This document shows positions 43,172 to 55,030 of a stretch of DNA of 64,000 bases, piece after piece (position 1 is the stretch's first letter; every line of letters starts with the position of its first letter). The stretch is from NCBI RefSeq assembly GCF_964204645.1, contig NC_134027.1, positions 13,940,485 through 14,004,484 on the forward strand, given 5' to 3'. Source of the stretch: Tubulanus polymorphus (Eukaryota > Nemertea > Palaeonemertea > Tubulaniformes > Tubulanidae). Position numbers and translations under genes: made by a program. The notes beneath the pieces are model-generated. The model did not search any database and had not been told where the DNA came from. It worked only from the letters and a program-made list of their open reading frames with translations.

Positions 43172-43540
43172 CAAGGTACCAATCTAATTAGGAAATGGTA
43201 AGTAATTCTACTATTCAACACCCCCTGGTGACTATATAGGCCTACAATAACTAATGTCCTTAAAACTCACCAAAATCATGGACCATATCATGAGCTAGGC
43301 CTACAACTTTGCAATCGATGTGGTTACAAAACATGCATATACAAATAGGCCTTGAATATAGAAATACTAAGTTATTGTATTATTCAACACCCCCTGGTGG
43401 CCATATACGAAAACCAATGACCTTGAAACTCACCAAAATCATAGAACACGTTATGGGCTATAACTTTGCAATTGATTGTGGTAACACAATATGCTTCGGT
43501 ATCAAAATAATGTGGAAACAATTTTTCCCACCTAGGAATG
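43172..43540 (+). mobile_element. Family B core-repeat fragment
   Basis: Two core repeats (AACACCCCCTGGTG at about 43217 and 43388) and the start of the right region (CCCACCTAGGAATGAGAAC). Immediately upstream lies a duplicated CATATGTTCTCATATGTGTA motif (about 43046-43091). Confidence 0.7.
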
Positions 43541-43726
43541 AGAACATGCTAACATTCAATGATAGAATATCAATAAACATCTGTATGGGCAACGGGCGGT
43601 TACTTTTCAGGTTTTAGGAAAGCCAGCCCTGTTGGCGATTGTGTGTACGTACGACTGAGCGTCTCCGTGAGCGATGTATTGTATTAATGTGTAGCGTGAA
43701 TCTACTACTGGTGGCCTACTTATTTA

Positions 43727-44135
43727 CCTATTAGTACAGGAATTGCACTATGTAGTGTCAATTACTCCTCAGAAAATTCAAGGTAAAATCCAAGTTCATT
43801 ACCATACTGAATAGCTCATTTGTTGTTTATTTCCATGCATTACAAGTTCCTGTTATTTTGTAGTAAATAGTCAAGGCTTTCATATGATGTAAGATTTGAT
43901 GAGGTGGGCCACCAAAATCGTGTCCTTTTGGCCCCCAAAATTCATCCAAACTTACTTGAATTTGAAGTGAGCGCTCAGATGTATCATGTTCAAACTCCAA
44001 ATACATGAGAAATTGAAATAGGCTCTTGGGTTGGAATTCCACTATAACCGTTTTCGTGCAGCATACGAAACGGGGCCGGGACAGATTCGGGCGGCTTGAG
44101 GAGTAATAGCTAGAGCGGATACTGCCTACAATGGG
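43727..44135. mobile_element. TTAA-flanked MITE, family 2, diverged copy
   Basis: Colinear with 39800-40279 (AGGAATTGCACTATGTAGTG, GAGGTGGGCCACCAAA, GGCTTGAGGAGTAATAG), with eroded ends. TTAA is kept on the right (44136-44139), with TTAC on the left. Confidence 0.8.
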
Positions 44136-44435
44136 TTAAAGCAGTAGGACTGAACACAATGCATGTTTTTATTCGATGCTCGTGTTTACCGGGAGTTCGT
44201 TCAGTTAGGCCTATTGGAGCCTATTGGTCAAAAATAGTTCCAATTGAACGAATATTCGAGCTGAGCAATTTCGAGTAGGCCTAAGATGTTTAATGTATGG
44301 TTTAACATAGGAGACTGAAAAGAAATTTCATGATATGTAGAGTTGAATGGATTTTCGACTTAATAGGATTCGAGTTGAGACAAGTCTACAGTATATGCCC
44401 AAACATTTTTCCGGTCATGGGGAATCTGCACTATA

Positions 44436-44580
44436 TCTATGTACGCGCATGTGTGAAAGAATAGGGTTAGGTTTAGGTGAGGATAACTCATCCAACTTCC
44501 AGTTGTGTGCTGTGGCTCAATGGGTAAATAACTCTATTATTTTTTCGTTTGGTTTCCCAATATTGTAGTCAGAATTCTAC
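44436..44580 (+). repeat. tRNA-derived SINE, copy 2
   Basis: Homologous to 27868-28045. The box A-like TGGCTCAATGGG is present (about 44513-44524); the box B region is partly deleted (GGTTTCCCAATATTG). Confidence 0.6.
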
Positions 44581-46756
44581 TGTATTGCGCATGCGCGCTA
44601 ACTGTACTCCTTAACTGGAGCCACATGGTAATTTTTCTTTCAGAATGGACCCTCTTCTTTGGCCTATCACGTGAATTAACATTTTGCAATAAGTGACGGT
44701 CGGCAGTGGCGGCATTTGCTAAATTTTCTCATTTGTGATTGAGATTTTCGAACGTTTATTCACAAGATCGCAAATTTTCTGGTGTTCCTTTTTTATCCCA
44801 GACAATTTTTTAGGGTAGGCCTATAATTTTCTTTCACATAGGCCTACTGTCAACGGTACCTCAGTAAACATTTTTCTTAATTCAGATTATGTACTAAAAT
44901 TCAATCAATGGCTGTTACGAGGCATTGGTCACACTTAGATTTCATCGATATTAGGCCTGCTAAATCTAATCAAATTGTAGGCCTTTAGCCTTAGCCTATG
45001 CCCAAAGCTTTATTTATATTTTCTTCTCTTTATTTATATTTAGTTTGTTATTTCTATCTTTAAAGATGATGGCAATATCTACTTCCAGTGCAGATCTGCA
45101 CCTCTCGTGATTGACGCAATAGGCCTATACTGAATTACAAATCACTCAAAACTTTAATTCAATTCAAACTACGAACTACGTCACCACAGCCTAGAGAGAA
45201 AAGCGTTTGCTAGCGTTTGCAAAACACAAAATATCCAAAAAACGTTTTGTTTCACAAAAAACGTTTTTCAGTTCGGCGTTTTGGGTTTTGACTCTGAAAC
45301 AGTGTCTGAGTCTGAAACAGTGATATTTAATGTAATTGATTGAACCGATGGCGAGAGGTGCGGATCTACACACTTGTACCCAACTTCCTTATAGGTAGGT
45401 ATGTTCATGTCCGCGCGGGGCGCCACTATCGATTGTGACGACCATTATTGATTAGGAAAAGTGTGATGCGCGTTTTTACTACGCGTTTTAACATCGCGTA
45501 GTAAAATCATTCATAAAACCTGTCTATCAATGCAAATGAGCTAAAATCTTTTGGAATCAACCAATAAGATCGATCTTAATCACTTGGGGGTTGATTAAGT
45601 GTATAAATCCGCATTTTAGACGAAGAAAATAGAAATCGAAATATACCCTTTTTCAAGAGCAAAATTCGTCAGCTTAGGACCCGGAATAAGCAACGAATCA
45701 TCAGGAATCGGAAGGTTTAGGATCTTAAAATTCAAATAGGGCCTACTGAAGACCGCATGATTTTATTTCGTGTCGGGGCTGGGCGATCGCTGCCGGAAAA
45801 TTCAATGTCTAAGTTTTGCGTTGAAGCAAGCGATACAAAATGGCGGCCGGCACTTGTTATTGAATGACGACGCGCCGCGCTGCTCGTGATGAGATCAATA
45901 TTCAACAATTATTCATCGGTCTAGCGGTGAATTATTGTATTTATTTTCCGATTCATAATTATTCATCACTATATTTCTGAATATTAGGACATATTTAGCG
46001 TAATGATCGGCAAATTTTTTGCGCGCGGATCGCCACTACGCTCCTGTCGGTAAAGCGGCTGTTGAAAGAGGGAGGCGTCTAATGGGATGAATTGAGGCTT
46101 GTGACGGGCAAAAATAGAGGCGCGTGATAGGACAGTGAGACTCCCGAGGGGATTTTCCAAAAGCAGCAAAATTGAAATATATATAAAATATAGTTGAAAT
46201 TTAGCTCAAAACAAAACAAATGGATTATTATTTAGTTATTATTAGTAGTATTATTACTATTGCTTGGTTTGTGTTTCTAAACTGATTGATTTTATTATGA
46301 TATCATCAATATATTTCAAATTTCAGCGTTTTGAGCTAGGCCAAGCCTAATTTTCTGCTTTTCTTAACTAAAATCCATCTCGCAAATAATATATAAAATA
46401 TATTGGTATATTTAAATCAATTTGCAATAGGAGCCTATGGCTATTGACCTAACTGACAGGCCTTGATAATCATGTTTATTCATTTCAAAAATTATGTAGT
46501 GAAAAAAATAATTTCATCTGAAATCATATCAATATTTCACATTTTTTCTTGCCGTTACCATGGAAACCTAATATAATAATCTACATAATAATAGATATTC
46601 CTAGATAAACTTAGGGCAATCATAAACTATTGATAACTAGTTATTCTATCCCCTTTCTACATCATAACTTTTGATCTAACATCGATATTTTCATTATTTT
46701 ACCATTTTTCGGCTGGTTTCCATGGAAACCATAGGCATTTGGAATCAGATAAAAAT
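44581..46756. other. Unassigned DNA with a CpG-richer patch (possible promoter)
   Basis: No coding exon identified. The patch 45400-46150 is richer in CpG and contains AAAATGGCGGCCGG (45838-45851), a YY1-type motif often found at animal promoters. It lies 4.8 kb upstream of the MARCHF6 RING exon, so it could hold that gene's promoter and first exon. This is inference only. Confidence 0.3.
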
Positions 46757-46972
46757 TGGTGCGATTCAAGAATAGGGGACTAAAGCAATATATATGTAGT
46801 GATAGTAATCAATTAAGTAATAATATTAGTAGGGCCTAATTGATAATGATGATATATAATGATAGTAATGTATATAGTAGGCCTAATTAATGATGATTAG
46901 GGAACTAAACCTAACCCTAACCCTAATCCTAACCCTAATCCTAACCACTAGTCCCCTATTTTTGAATCTTTG
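46757..46972. mobile_element. Inverted-repeat element containing telomere-like CCCTAA
   Basis: GATTCAAGAATAGGGGACTA (46757-46776) is repeated inverted as TAGTCCCCTATTTTTGAATC (about 46949-46968), one mismatch in 20. Just inside the right end, about 46912-46945 reads CCTAACCCTAACCCTAATCC and so on, five to six degenerate copies of the animal telomere hexamer. Confidence 0.75.
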
Positions 46973-47849
46973 TCACCTGAAAGTGCTATGAGTGTATTCC
47001 AACAAGCTTTCTTTCAGTAAGATTGGAGCTAGGCCTATTTGAATTTTTTATGGATATAGCTATTATTATAGGCCTATATGATATATAATCAAGACAAAAA
47101 CACACCAGTTTGGCCGTCCTCCATTTTATTAGGATCATACACAGTTACTTGGATGTCAATTTAATGTGCGATAGTAGGGCATACACATAGCCTAGACAGA
47201 ATACAACAATGCGATCCTAAAATTCTGACTGCATGAAAGCTCGATGATTGATGTCTGTCTGCAGAGTTTCCAGAACCTGTCATGTCAGGTCTAGAGACCA
47301 GGTCTCACCTGTCATGTCATGTCCCGAAAAAACCCAAACTCATGACAATATTTGACGAAACGGCGAAATATCTAGGCATGTGCTATGGAAGAACATTTTG
47401 AGTTGAATGAATATTCTGACCCGTCGTTAATATCGAAAATGATTCAACAATTACGATAAGGAAATTGTTCTGACAAATAATTCATTTGAAAGGTTGATTT
47501 ATAAGAAGAAAATATTTATGTGTAAACTATGACTTATTTCTGTAATAATGGGAAAAAATAAGTTTCAGGCATAGATGAATTAATTAATGTAGAAGTAAGA
47601 GCACATTATAAGAGAAAATTTTCGCTAGATGAATCGAGGTCTTGATATTTCGATTCCGCATTAAGACACTGAAAATTATCTGCTCACTATCACAGTTCGG
47701 CAACACTCCTCACTGTCCTGAAGTCCTGAAGTGTCACTATTTATATTCATTGTCTTTATGATGAACATGTTAAAGAGCCGAATGCAATATAGAGACTGAT
47801 TTTATTGAGACTGATTTTAAATCATCTCATCAATTTAAGGCATCAAGTT
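46973..47849. other. Unassigned DNA
   Basis: No gene recognised. The end near 47280-47330 has repeated GTCATGTC/AGGTCT motifs related to the 190-bp array that follows. Confidence 0.4.
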
Positions 47850-48465
47850 TTTTTTCTATTTATACCAGTTTTAATGCAGACCTGTCACCTCAGGTCCCGA
47901 GAAGCTCTGCAAAATGGCGCGAGCTGCCGTGTGAGGTCTTACTTCATAATTATTGTTTTATAGTAACTTAAGATTAACTATATCCATGGTTAGCAATCTA
48001 TATTATATTCATTACTATAAAGATACCATAAAAAGTGAAGTTTTTTTCCATTTCATCAGTTTTTATGCAGGCCTGTCACCTCAGGTCTCGAGAAGCTCTG
48101 CAAAATGGCGCGAGCTGCCGTGTGAGGTCTCGCTTCAAAATTTTTGTTTTATAGTAACTTAAGATTAACTCTATCTATGGTTAGCAATTTATATTACACT
48201 CATTACTATAAAGAGACCAAAAAAACAAAGTTTTCCTTCATTTCACCAGTTTAAATGCAGACCTGTCACCTCAGGTCCCGAGAAGCTCTGCAAAATGGCG
48301 CGCGTTGCCGTGTGAGGTCACGCTTCAAAATTATTGTTTTATAGTAACTTAAGATTACCTATATCCATGGTTAGCAATTTATATTATATTCATTACTATA
48401 AAGATACCATTAAAAGTAACGTTTTTTCCATTTCATCAGTTTTAAGGCAGACCTGTCACCTCAGG
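47850..48465 (+). repeat. 190-bp tandem repeat array, about 3.2 copies
   Basis: The block CCTGTCACCTCAGGTC recurs at 47881, 48072, 48262 and 48452, a period of 190-191 bp. Each unit has GAGAAGCTCTGCAAAATGGC and AGTAACTTAAGATTA. The last partial unit joins the 31-bp satellite at the shared GGTCGCCCG, with no gap. Confidence 0.9.
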
Positions 48466-48660
48466 TCGCCCGCGACAATTCATTAGTTTGGTTTTGTCGC
48501 CCGCGACAATTCATTATTTTGGTTTTATCGCCCGCGACAATTCAATATTTTGGTTTTATCGCCCGCGATAATTCATTATTTTGGTTTTATTGCCCGCGAC
48601 AATTCATTATTTTGGTTTTGTCGCACGAGACAATTCATTATTTTGGTTTTGTCGCCCGAA
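48466..48660 (+). repeat. 31-bp palindromic satellite, block 1
   Basis: About six units of 31 bp: TTTTGGTTTTGTCGCCCGCG then ACAATTCATTA. It ends CCCGAAG|AAAATTTT at the truncated end of an inverted B element. Confidence 0.93.
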
Positions 48661-48927
48661 GAAAATTTTGAAGACGCTTTGATCAATTACCTTGATCTTT
48701 CGTTTATATTTGAATCTACCAAAGGCCCATCAGCATAAGAAAATTGGGTCGATCTGACTCAAGATGGCCGTCCTATGACCTTTTTAGTGCCCAAAAATGT
48801 CAATTTTGGCCAGAATTCTAGGTCCTGTAGCTTCCTACTGGTTTGCCATTTCTCATTGCAATTGCTGATGGATATTCTTTAGAGAGGGATGTTTTATACC
48901 TGGGACAGGTATTTTTGATCAGCCAAT
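48661..48927 (-). mobile_element. Family B element, inverted, part 1 (split by ISL2EU)
   Basis: Complement of the B right region, starting GACGCTTTGATCAATTACC and running to GATCAGCCAAT. It continues at 53879 after the 4.95-kb insertion. The uninterrupted equivalent is 58446-59592. Confidence 0.9.
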
Positions 48928-49071
48928 GGGGCTCGCCGCGCTGAGCGCTGCCGCGAGATGGCGCGCGCGTGTTAGTGGCCCTAGTGATTTGAATTTGAAT
49001 TGTAAACAACATTTTATTCATCTCCGCGTTCGAGCGAATTGACGATTTGAAAAGCGCTTGAATCTATTATA

Positions 49072-50774
49072 ATGCCTCGCTATTGTTGTGTACCCCTTTG
49101 TAAGTCAAGAGTAGGCGGATTTAAGTTCCCTACGAACACAGATTTGAAAATGAAATGGCTTGTTGCGATAAAACGACTACAGAGTAGCGAGAAATCTGCA
49201 AAATTATGGCAGCCATCGGATACAGCTATCGTATGCCATCGACATTTTTTACCAACGGACTATAAACAGACACTTACCGGTAAATATGGCTTTCCTATTG
49301 AGTTTTCCAACTAAGGTGAAATAAGCGGTCAAGATCCAAGGCAGGCTGATTCGTTTAGGCCTCAGCTTGGGCCTATCGATATTATGCAATGTCGATGTTT
49401 TGAACTTTTTTTAAAAAGCCAGGCGCTTATTTTCATATCATCATAGTAGTTTGTTGATAACAGGATAATGATATAACTCAATTATGATAATAACAACAAT
49501 AGGCCTAATAATTTATGTGGTAGATTTATCTTTTTAATTTAAAGGTTGTTGACTTGACTGGCAGCTGTTGATCTTTGAGTAGAAATATGTTTTTTTCTTT
49601 ATGTGTTTCAGGTTCTAGAAGAAAATTAAAAGAGAATGCCATTCCGCGTATATTTGCCTTCACACCACCAGTTTCCTCAGATTCAGAGAGAGAAAGTAGA
49701 GCCAGTCGGCGAAGATTAAAACTGGAGGAAGAACCTGTACACCATGACATAGCCACTGAAGTTGAAATAGGCCTACAACATACCAGCAATTACAGAATGG
49801 ACATAATAGAGGAACCAACCAATAAAAACACTAACTTGGATAAGAATATTCAGTGTTCCCTCCTTTCAGATCAATTTTTCTGTATCGAGAGATTTATGGT
49901 GGATCCTAGGTCGATCAAATATTACACCAGTTTTAAAGACTATGAACATTTGATGATGTTTTTCAGTGTACTAGGACCTGCTGCGTACGATTTGAATTAC
50001 AAATGTCAGAAACTAACACCGGTCAATCAATTTTTCTTGACATTAATCAAATTAAGGCGTGCCAAGGAAGATATAGAACTGAGTATTCTGTTCGGCATAT
50101 CAGAGAGTGTAGTTTCTAGGATTGTGTTAACCTGGGTAAACTTCATGTATTTCCAATTAAGTGAAATCAATACATGGCCAGAGAGAGAAGAGATAGACTG
50201 TTTCATGCCCAGTGGCTTTAAGCATCATTTTCCGTCAACCAGAGTTATTTTAGATGCTACAGAGATTCCAATTGAAAAGCCGTCGAATGTAAAATCTCAA
50301 ACTGCAACTTTCAGCACATACAAACATAAGAACACGCTTAAAACTATGGTTGGAATATCACCGAGAGGGGTCGTTAGTTATGTAAGTGAAAGTTATGCGG
50401 GTTCAACAAGTGACCGACAAATCATTGAACGATCCCAGCTGTGTTCAAACACCTCAAAATACTTCAGCTCGAATGACAGCATCATGGCCGATAGAGGTAT
50501 AATGGTACAAGATCTTTTTGCTACCAAGAACATTAAGGTGAACACCCCAACTTTATTGAAGGGCAAGAGTCAACTTGAACCTGAACAAGTAGTTCATGAT
50601 CGTAGAGTAGCCAGTAAACGCATCCAAGTAGAAAGAGTAATCGGATTGTCAAAAACTTTTCTTATTTTGAAAAAAGACCTGCCGCTTAGTAAAGTCAATA
50701 TGGGTTCTAGGATAGTTTATGTTTGTTTCAGTATAAGCAATTTCAGACCAGCTATTGTGAACGAATTTGCTTAA
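49072..50774 (+). CDS. ISL2EU THAP-DDE transposase, two exons
   Basis: Exons 49072-49279 and 49612-50774 (donor GTAAAT, acceptor TGTTTCAG, phase 1) give 456 residues. The N-terminal THAP zinc finger (residues 1 to about 85) has MPRYCCVPLC, then C55-x2-H58 (VCHRHF) and a spaced Pro. A basic Ser/Arg linker follows, then a helix-turn-helix (ELSILFGISESVVSRIV). The DDE_Tnp_4 core has Asp near 284 (VILDATEI), Asp near 363 (IMADRGIM) and Glu near 410 (IQVERVIG). All catalytic and zinc residues are present and no frame break is visible, so it may be active. THAP should bind the transposon ends. It faces the minus-strand partner gene tail to tail. Confidence 0.94.
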
Positions 50775-51482
50775 CCTTATTGTTAATGTCTGTTAATTGA
50801 TATCTAAAGTATATATTTTTGAGTTTTGTTTTGAGATTCATCGAAACCCCTGCTTTAAAGAAACATCATTGTTTCTCTTAATAGATTATTTAGGTAAATC
50901 CCAAATTCTTAGATATCAATTATGGGCCTGGACTGTAATTAATTGTCTGTCGTTGATATTCAAAATCTGTGCGCAATATAACCTATTTCACTTTGACTTA
51001 ATCCACTCTTTTGCAGTGTTTTCAATTCAAAGGACAAACTAATTTTCATTCCAGTAACAAACCCTTTTATTGATTTAAAACTGGTAAAAACCAAAAATAC
51101 AACAACGCTACATAAAATCTTTTTAAAATGCATGATAACACAGATATTTTATGTAAAATGGAAGAGTTTGAGTTTTGGGACTAAAGCATTCATGCCATAG
51201 TCAGGCGCAGCACATAATGAAATAATAAATAATCATGGTAATGAAATATGGTCAGAAAAGGAGTAAATCATTAATTTTCAAACTTTTGACCCACCATCGT
51301 CAGTAATTATGCATATAACTACACAACCTGACAAGTATATCTGTTTGAAATAACTATATATGATAAAAAATATTGATAATAGATGATAAAAAATATTAAA
51401 ACTTAAAAGTATCAACAAATAGTAAGCCGATATTGACATGAAATCTATATCATACAATTGGGATGTACATGTATTTACAAAT

Positions 51483-53770
51483 TTAGTTGTATGAAGAAAC
51501 AATTTCACCGAAACGAGATGCAGTTAATCGTAGCTGCCTTTCCTGAAACCATTGACTAGATTCTGCCTGCTTCCTAGTACTCCTTTCTAGTAATATTGCC
51601 TGTGTTTCATTTAACTGAAAAGGCAAAATGGAATATTAATTATAAGCACAGAGGGAAGGATAACATAGGTCACTCTCAGACACGTTGATTAAAAACTTAC
51701 CTTAATAGAGTTTTCCACCCAATATTCAAGCAAAGTTTTTTTCAGATAATCATGGTCAATTGCTGCTGTTTTGATATCGGCTTTCTTGTACTTATACTTG
51801 ATGGGTAGGTCTAAAGACGATACAGAGCAGTAATTAAGGACAATTCCCCGGACATAATCCTCGTATCCAGCTGATTTCCGGTATTTCACAGGCCTTGGAT
51901 CCTCCATTGATACCTCGCGTTTCTTTGATTTTGATAGAGGTAAGTCACCAGCCTTGACAGGGGAACCTGTTAAGAAGTGACGGGTAAATTTAAACAAGGT
52001 CACAGCCGAGCTAAAAATTGAAAACCAAGTACATTATGTAAAACATTGCCATTACATCAGAATTTATAAAAAATAAGATATATAGGGTACGAATTTGCTG
52101 AATGGTGGCGATGTAACCAAACAACTTACCAGTATAAACAGACTTGGGCTTATGGAATGTTTGTAGATTTTCCGTACACGATTTAAGTATTTCGGGAGCG
52201 TTAGGCCCATCTGATGACACAAAATTAGCAAACATCAAAAGTACAGCCGCGACATGCTTACAGGTCCCATTAGGACCCTTACCGGCAGGGCACTCACAAT
52301 GGCTGTTTCTGAATTCACCAGTTGTTTGAGACAATGATATCTGGTACGAGTATGAGATCTGCAATGAAATATAAAAATAAACTAATCAACAATGTTTGCT
52401 ACATTACAACCTTTTAAGAATACAGTTGTATTGCAGATTTATGTGGATTTAAAGGAGGGAATATTGTGTTATTTTGATGAAATATAAAACTGGCCTACCT
52501 TTTTTTTCATAGCAGCACCAACTAATCCAGTCAGATAAACAATTCCGCTTTTGATGAGAATACTGCAGGCTTGAACACGTTGCGATTCTATGAGCTGCTG
52601 ACCCTTCTCAATAGCTTTAATGTCTTTGGTACAGTGGTTGTCCATTGCCATTCTATACGTGAAATATGCAGTTACTGTGTCAATATTGAATTTTGGCAAT
52701 ACAATCTTATGATCATTTGTAAGCTGTTTGAAACCGCATGTGGGCCATTCCGGAACTGTTTCTTGTGGTAATGTTATGGCCGGTCCCCTAAAATCGTTGT
52801 TACGGCCGTATGCTTCTAATCTGCAATGAACACGAAATAATCATGAAATATAAACATCTAATGTCAAAAATCATTCAATCAACTAACAGAAAGTTGACCC
52901 AGAGTTGAAATGTTACATCGAAATGATTACTCCAAGCATGGACGTCTATACGTCCATGGTCATACAGATTTGTATTTAACTCAACTGTGTTGTGGTAAGA
53001 AGGTATATAAGTAAGGTATTCAGTTTACCGTCACCTCAAGTTGATCAGGGTTCTGACTATAATTCCAATAACATATAAAAATTCAATAGAGACTAGACAC
53101 AGCAGCAGACATGTCCAATGATTTATGGATACATTGGCAGTAAAATTTGGCATCAGCTTCAATTCATGTTCGATAGATGGCGCCAGTGGTAACTCAGCTG
53201 TTGCGATGGTTAGCTGACAAGGCGTCCTACATCCCGATAATAATCCCTACATTTCAAGATATAAACATTGCCATCTAAACTTCTCAAGGCAATCATAATA
53301 TCAAATAGTGATTTAAAAAACGTTTTATCGATGACTTTTATGTGCATTATGTTTATTTTCCGGACATGAAAACCGAAAAATAATGAAAGATATCGCGGGA
53401 CGGGACGCGTGGGACCGGCCATAGCCATCCTCGCAGCCCGGGCTGGTGACGGTAAACTTGTACTATACCCTGACCCACAACCCACTGAGGTTTAGCTTTC
53501 ATCTCTGGATCTATTAAAACACGTTCATTTCACTTGAGCATAGGTCTAGAATCATCGATGATTTTGGCAAAAAATCACTGTTGATTCCATGATCATTGCA
53601 ACATTTTTGCGCAGACTAAACGACTGAACACCATCAACCGCATGGAAATATGATCGACATTTAAATTACCTTTCAATTAGGTTGATTTTCCTCCCATAGG
53701 TTACCGCACCTCGTCGGCTTAACTCTTGTTTCAGCTTCGGTACAGTCCATGACCCGTAATTCTCTGACAT
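51483..53770 (-). CDS. ISL2EU partner: SAP-SWIM-YqaJ(truncated) protein, five exons
   Basis: Exons 53770-53670, 52820-52499, 52358-52130, 51966-51701 and 51614-51483 join in phase at AG/GT borders to 349 residues. Residues 1-35 look like a SAP DNA-binding motif (WTVPKLKQELSRRGAVTYGR). A SWIM zinc finger follows near 162-176 (CECPAGKGPNGTCKH). The last exon has the opening of a YqaJ exonuclease domain (QWFQERQLRLTASRFGEIV) and then stops at YN. The nuclease core with its Asp, Glu and Lys is missing, and I see no further exon down to 50780. In complete ISL2EU elements the partner is a YqaJ (RecB-like) nuclease. This copy is therefore either truncated or alternatively ended. A donor-like GTGAAA in the last exon leaves continuation possible. 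Confidence 0.85.
53022..53458. mobile_element. 437-bp inverted-repeat element inside the first intron of the SWIM gene
   Basis: AGTTTACCGTCACC (53022-53035) and GGTGACGGTAAACT (53445-53458) are perfect 14-bp inverted ends. Target duplication is not clear. It is non-coding and lies between exons 1 and 2 of the partner gene, so splicing would remove it. Confidence 0.6.
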
Positions 53771-53878
53771 TATTACAATTTAAAAGTAGGAAATCGAGCG
53801 CGGAAGTGAGCGGAAGTCGATACGCGATGGCTACTAACGCACACACGCCACCTGGTGTCCATAGCGACGGCGAGCCCC

Positions 53879-54722
53879 ATTATGACGCAATTGGCGGCCA
53901 TCTTGATGTCATCAGTACTCATTCGTAGGTGGGAAAATGTTTTTCCACAATTAATTGATACCTAAGCATATTGTGTTACTATATTCAATTGGGAAGTTGT
54001 AGCCCATAACGTGTTCTATGATTTTGGTGAGTTTCAAGGTCATTGGTTTTTGTATGTGGCCATCAGGGGGCGTTGAATAATACAATAACTTAGTATCGCT
54101 ATGTTATATTTGTACCAAGGCATATTTTGTTACCATGGCAAAGTTGTAGTTCATGACATCGTCTATGATTGTGGTGAGTTTTTCAGGACATTAGATATTC
54201 CATATAGTCACCAGGGGGCGTTGAATAGTAGAAAAGCTTAGTTTTTCCTTATTAGATTGGTAAATAGGCATAGTTTGTTACCATGATCCATTGCAAAGTT
54301 GTAGTTCATGACATCGTCTATGATTGTGGTGAGTTTTTAAGGACATTAGTTATTCCATATAGTCACCAGGGGGCGCTGAATAGTAGAATGGCTTAGTATT
54401 TCCTTATTAGATTGGTACTTAGGCATATTTTGTTACTATGATCAATTGCAAAGTTGTATTTCATGACATGTACTACGATTGTGGTGAGTTTTAAGGTCAT
54501 TAGGTTTTGCATATGGTCACCAGGGGTCGTTGAATAGTAGAATAACTTAGTATTTCCATATTAAATTACAAAATCCTAGCTGCTCACATGTTCTATGATT
54601 GTGGTGGGTTTCAAGGTCATTGGTTTTTGTATATGGTCACTAGAGGGCGTTATGTATTGAAATTGTTAGATTGTTGAGCATTTGAAACCACTGCCCAAGT
54701 GAGCATGGTGTCCCTGGACCCC
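53879..54722 (-). mobile_element. Family B element, inverted, part 2
   Basis: Resumes after ISL2EU at ATTATGACGCAATTGGCGGC and runs through four to five inverted core repeats (CCAGGGGGCGTTGAATA type at about 54064, 54212, 54366, 54520, 54645). It ends at GGTGTCCCTGGACCCCTAG, the B start, which abuts the satellite directly. Confidence 0.9.
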
Positions 54723-55030
54723 TAGTTTGGTTTTGTCGCCCGCGACAATTCATTATTTTGGTTTTGTCGCATGCAACAATTCAATAGTTTGTTTTTGTCG
54801 TCCGCGACAATTCATTATTTTGGTTTTATCGCCCGCAACAATTCAATATTTTGGTTTTAACGCCCGCGCGACAATTCATTATTTTGGTTTTATCGCCCGC
54901 GACAATTCATTATTTTGGTTTTATCGCCCGCGACAATTCATTATTTTTGTTTTGTCGCCCGTGACAATTCAATATTTTGGTTTTGTCACCCGCGACAATT
55001 CATAATTTTGGTTTTGTCGCCCGTGGTTTT
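54723..55030 (+). repeat. 31-bp palindromic satellite, block 2
   Basis: About ten units, some with TCGTCCGCGA or TCACCCGCGA changes, ending GTCGCCCGTGG. Confidence 0.93.

Larger units (their letters stand above)
48928..53878. mobile_element. Complete ISL2EU (IS4EU)-type DNA transposon
   Basis: Inverted ends start GGGGCTCGCCG, with similarity continuing about 50 bp inward (GGTGGCG/GATGGCGCGCG, GTTAGT.GCC). The flanks are AT on both sides (48926-48927, 53879-53880). The empty site is seen in the paralogous B copy at about 58710-58720 (AGCCAATTATGACGC), which confirms a 2-bp AT duplication, the ISL2EU hallmark. It encodes a THAP-DDE transposase (plus) and a SAP-SWIM-YqaJ-type protein (minus), the two-protein layout known for this group. 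Confidence 0.94.

Noticed and set aside
50797-51508. Further exons completing the YqaJ nuclease
   Set aside because: Reading the minus strand between 51480 and 50780 shows only AT-rich sequence and no YqaJ-like residues.
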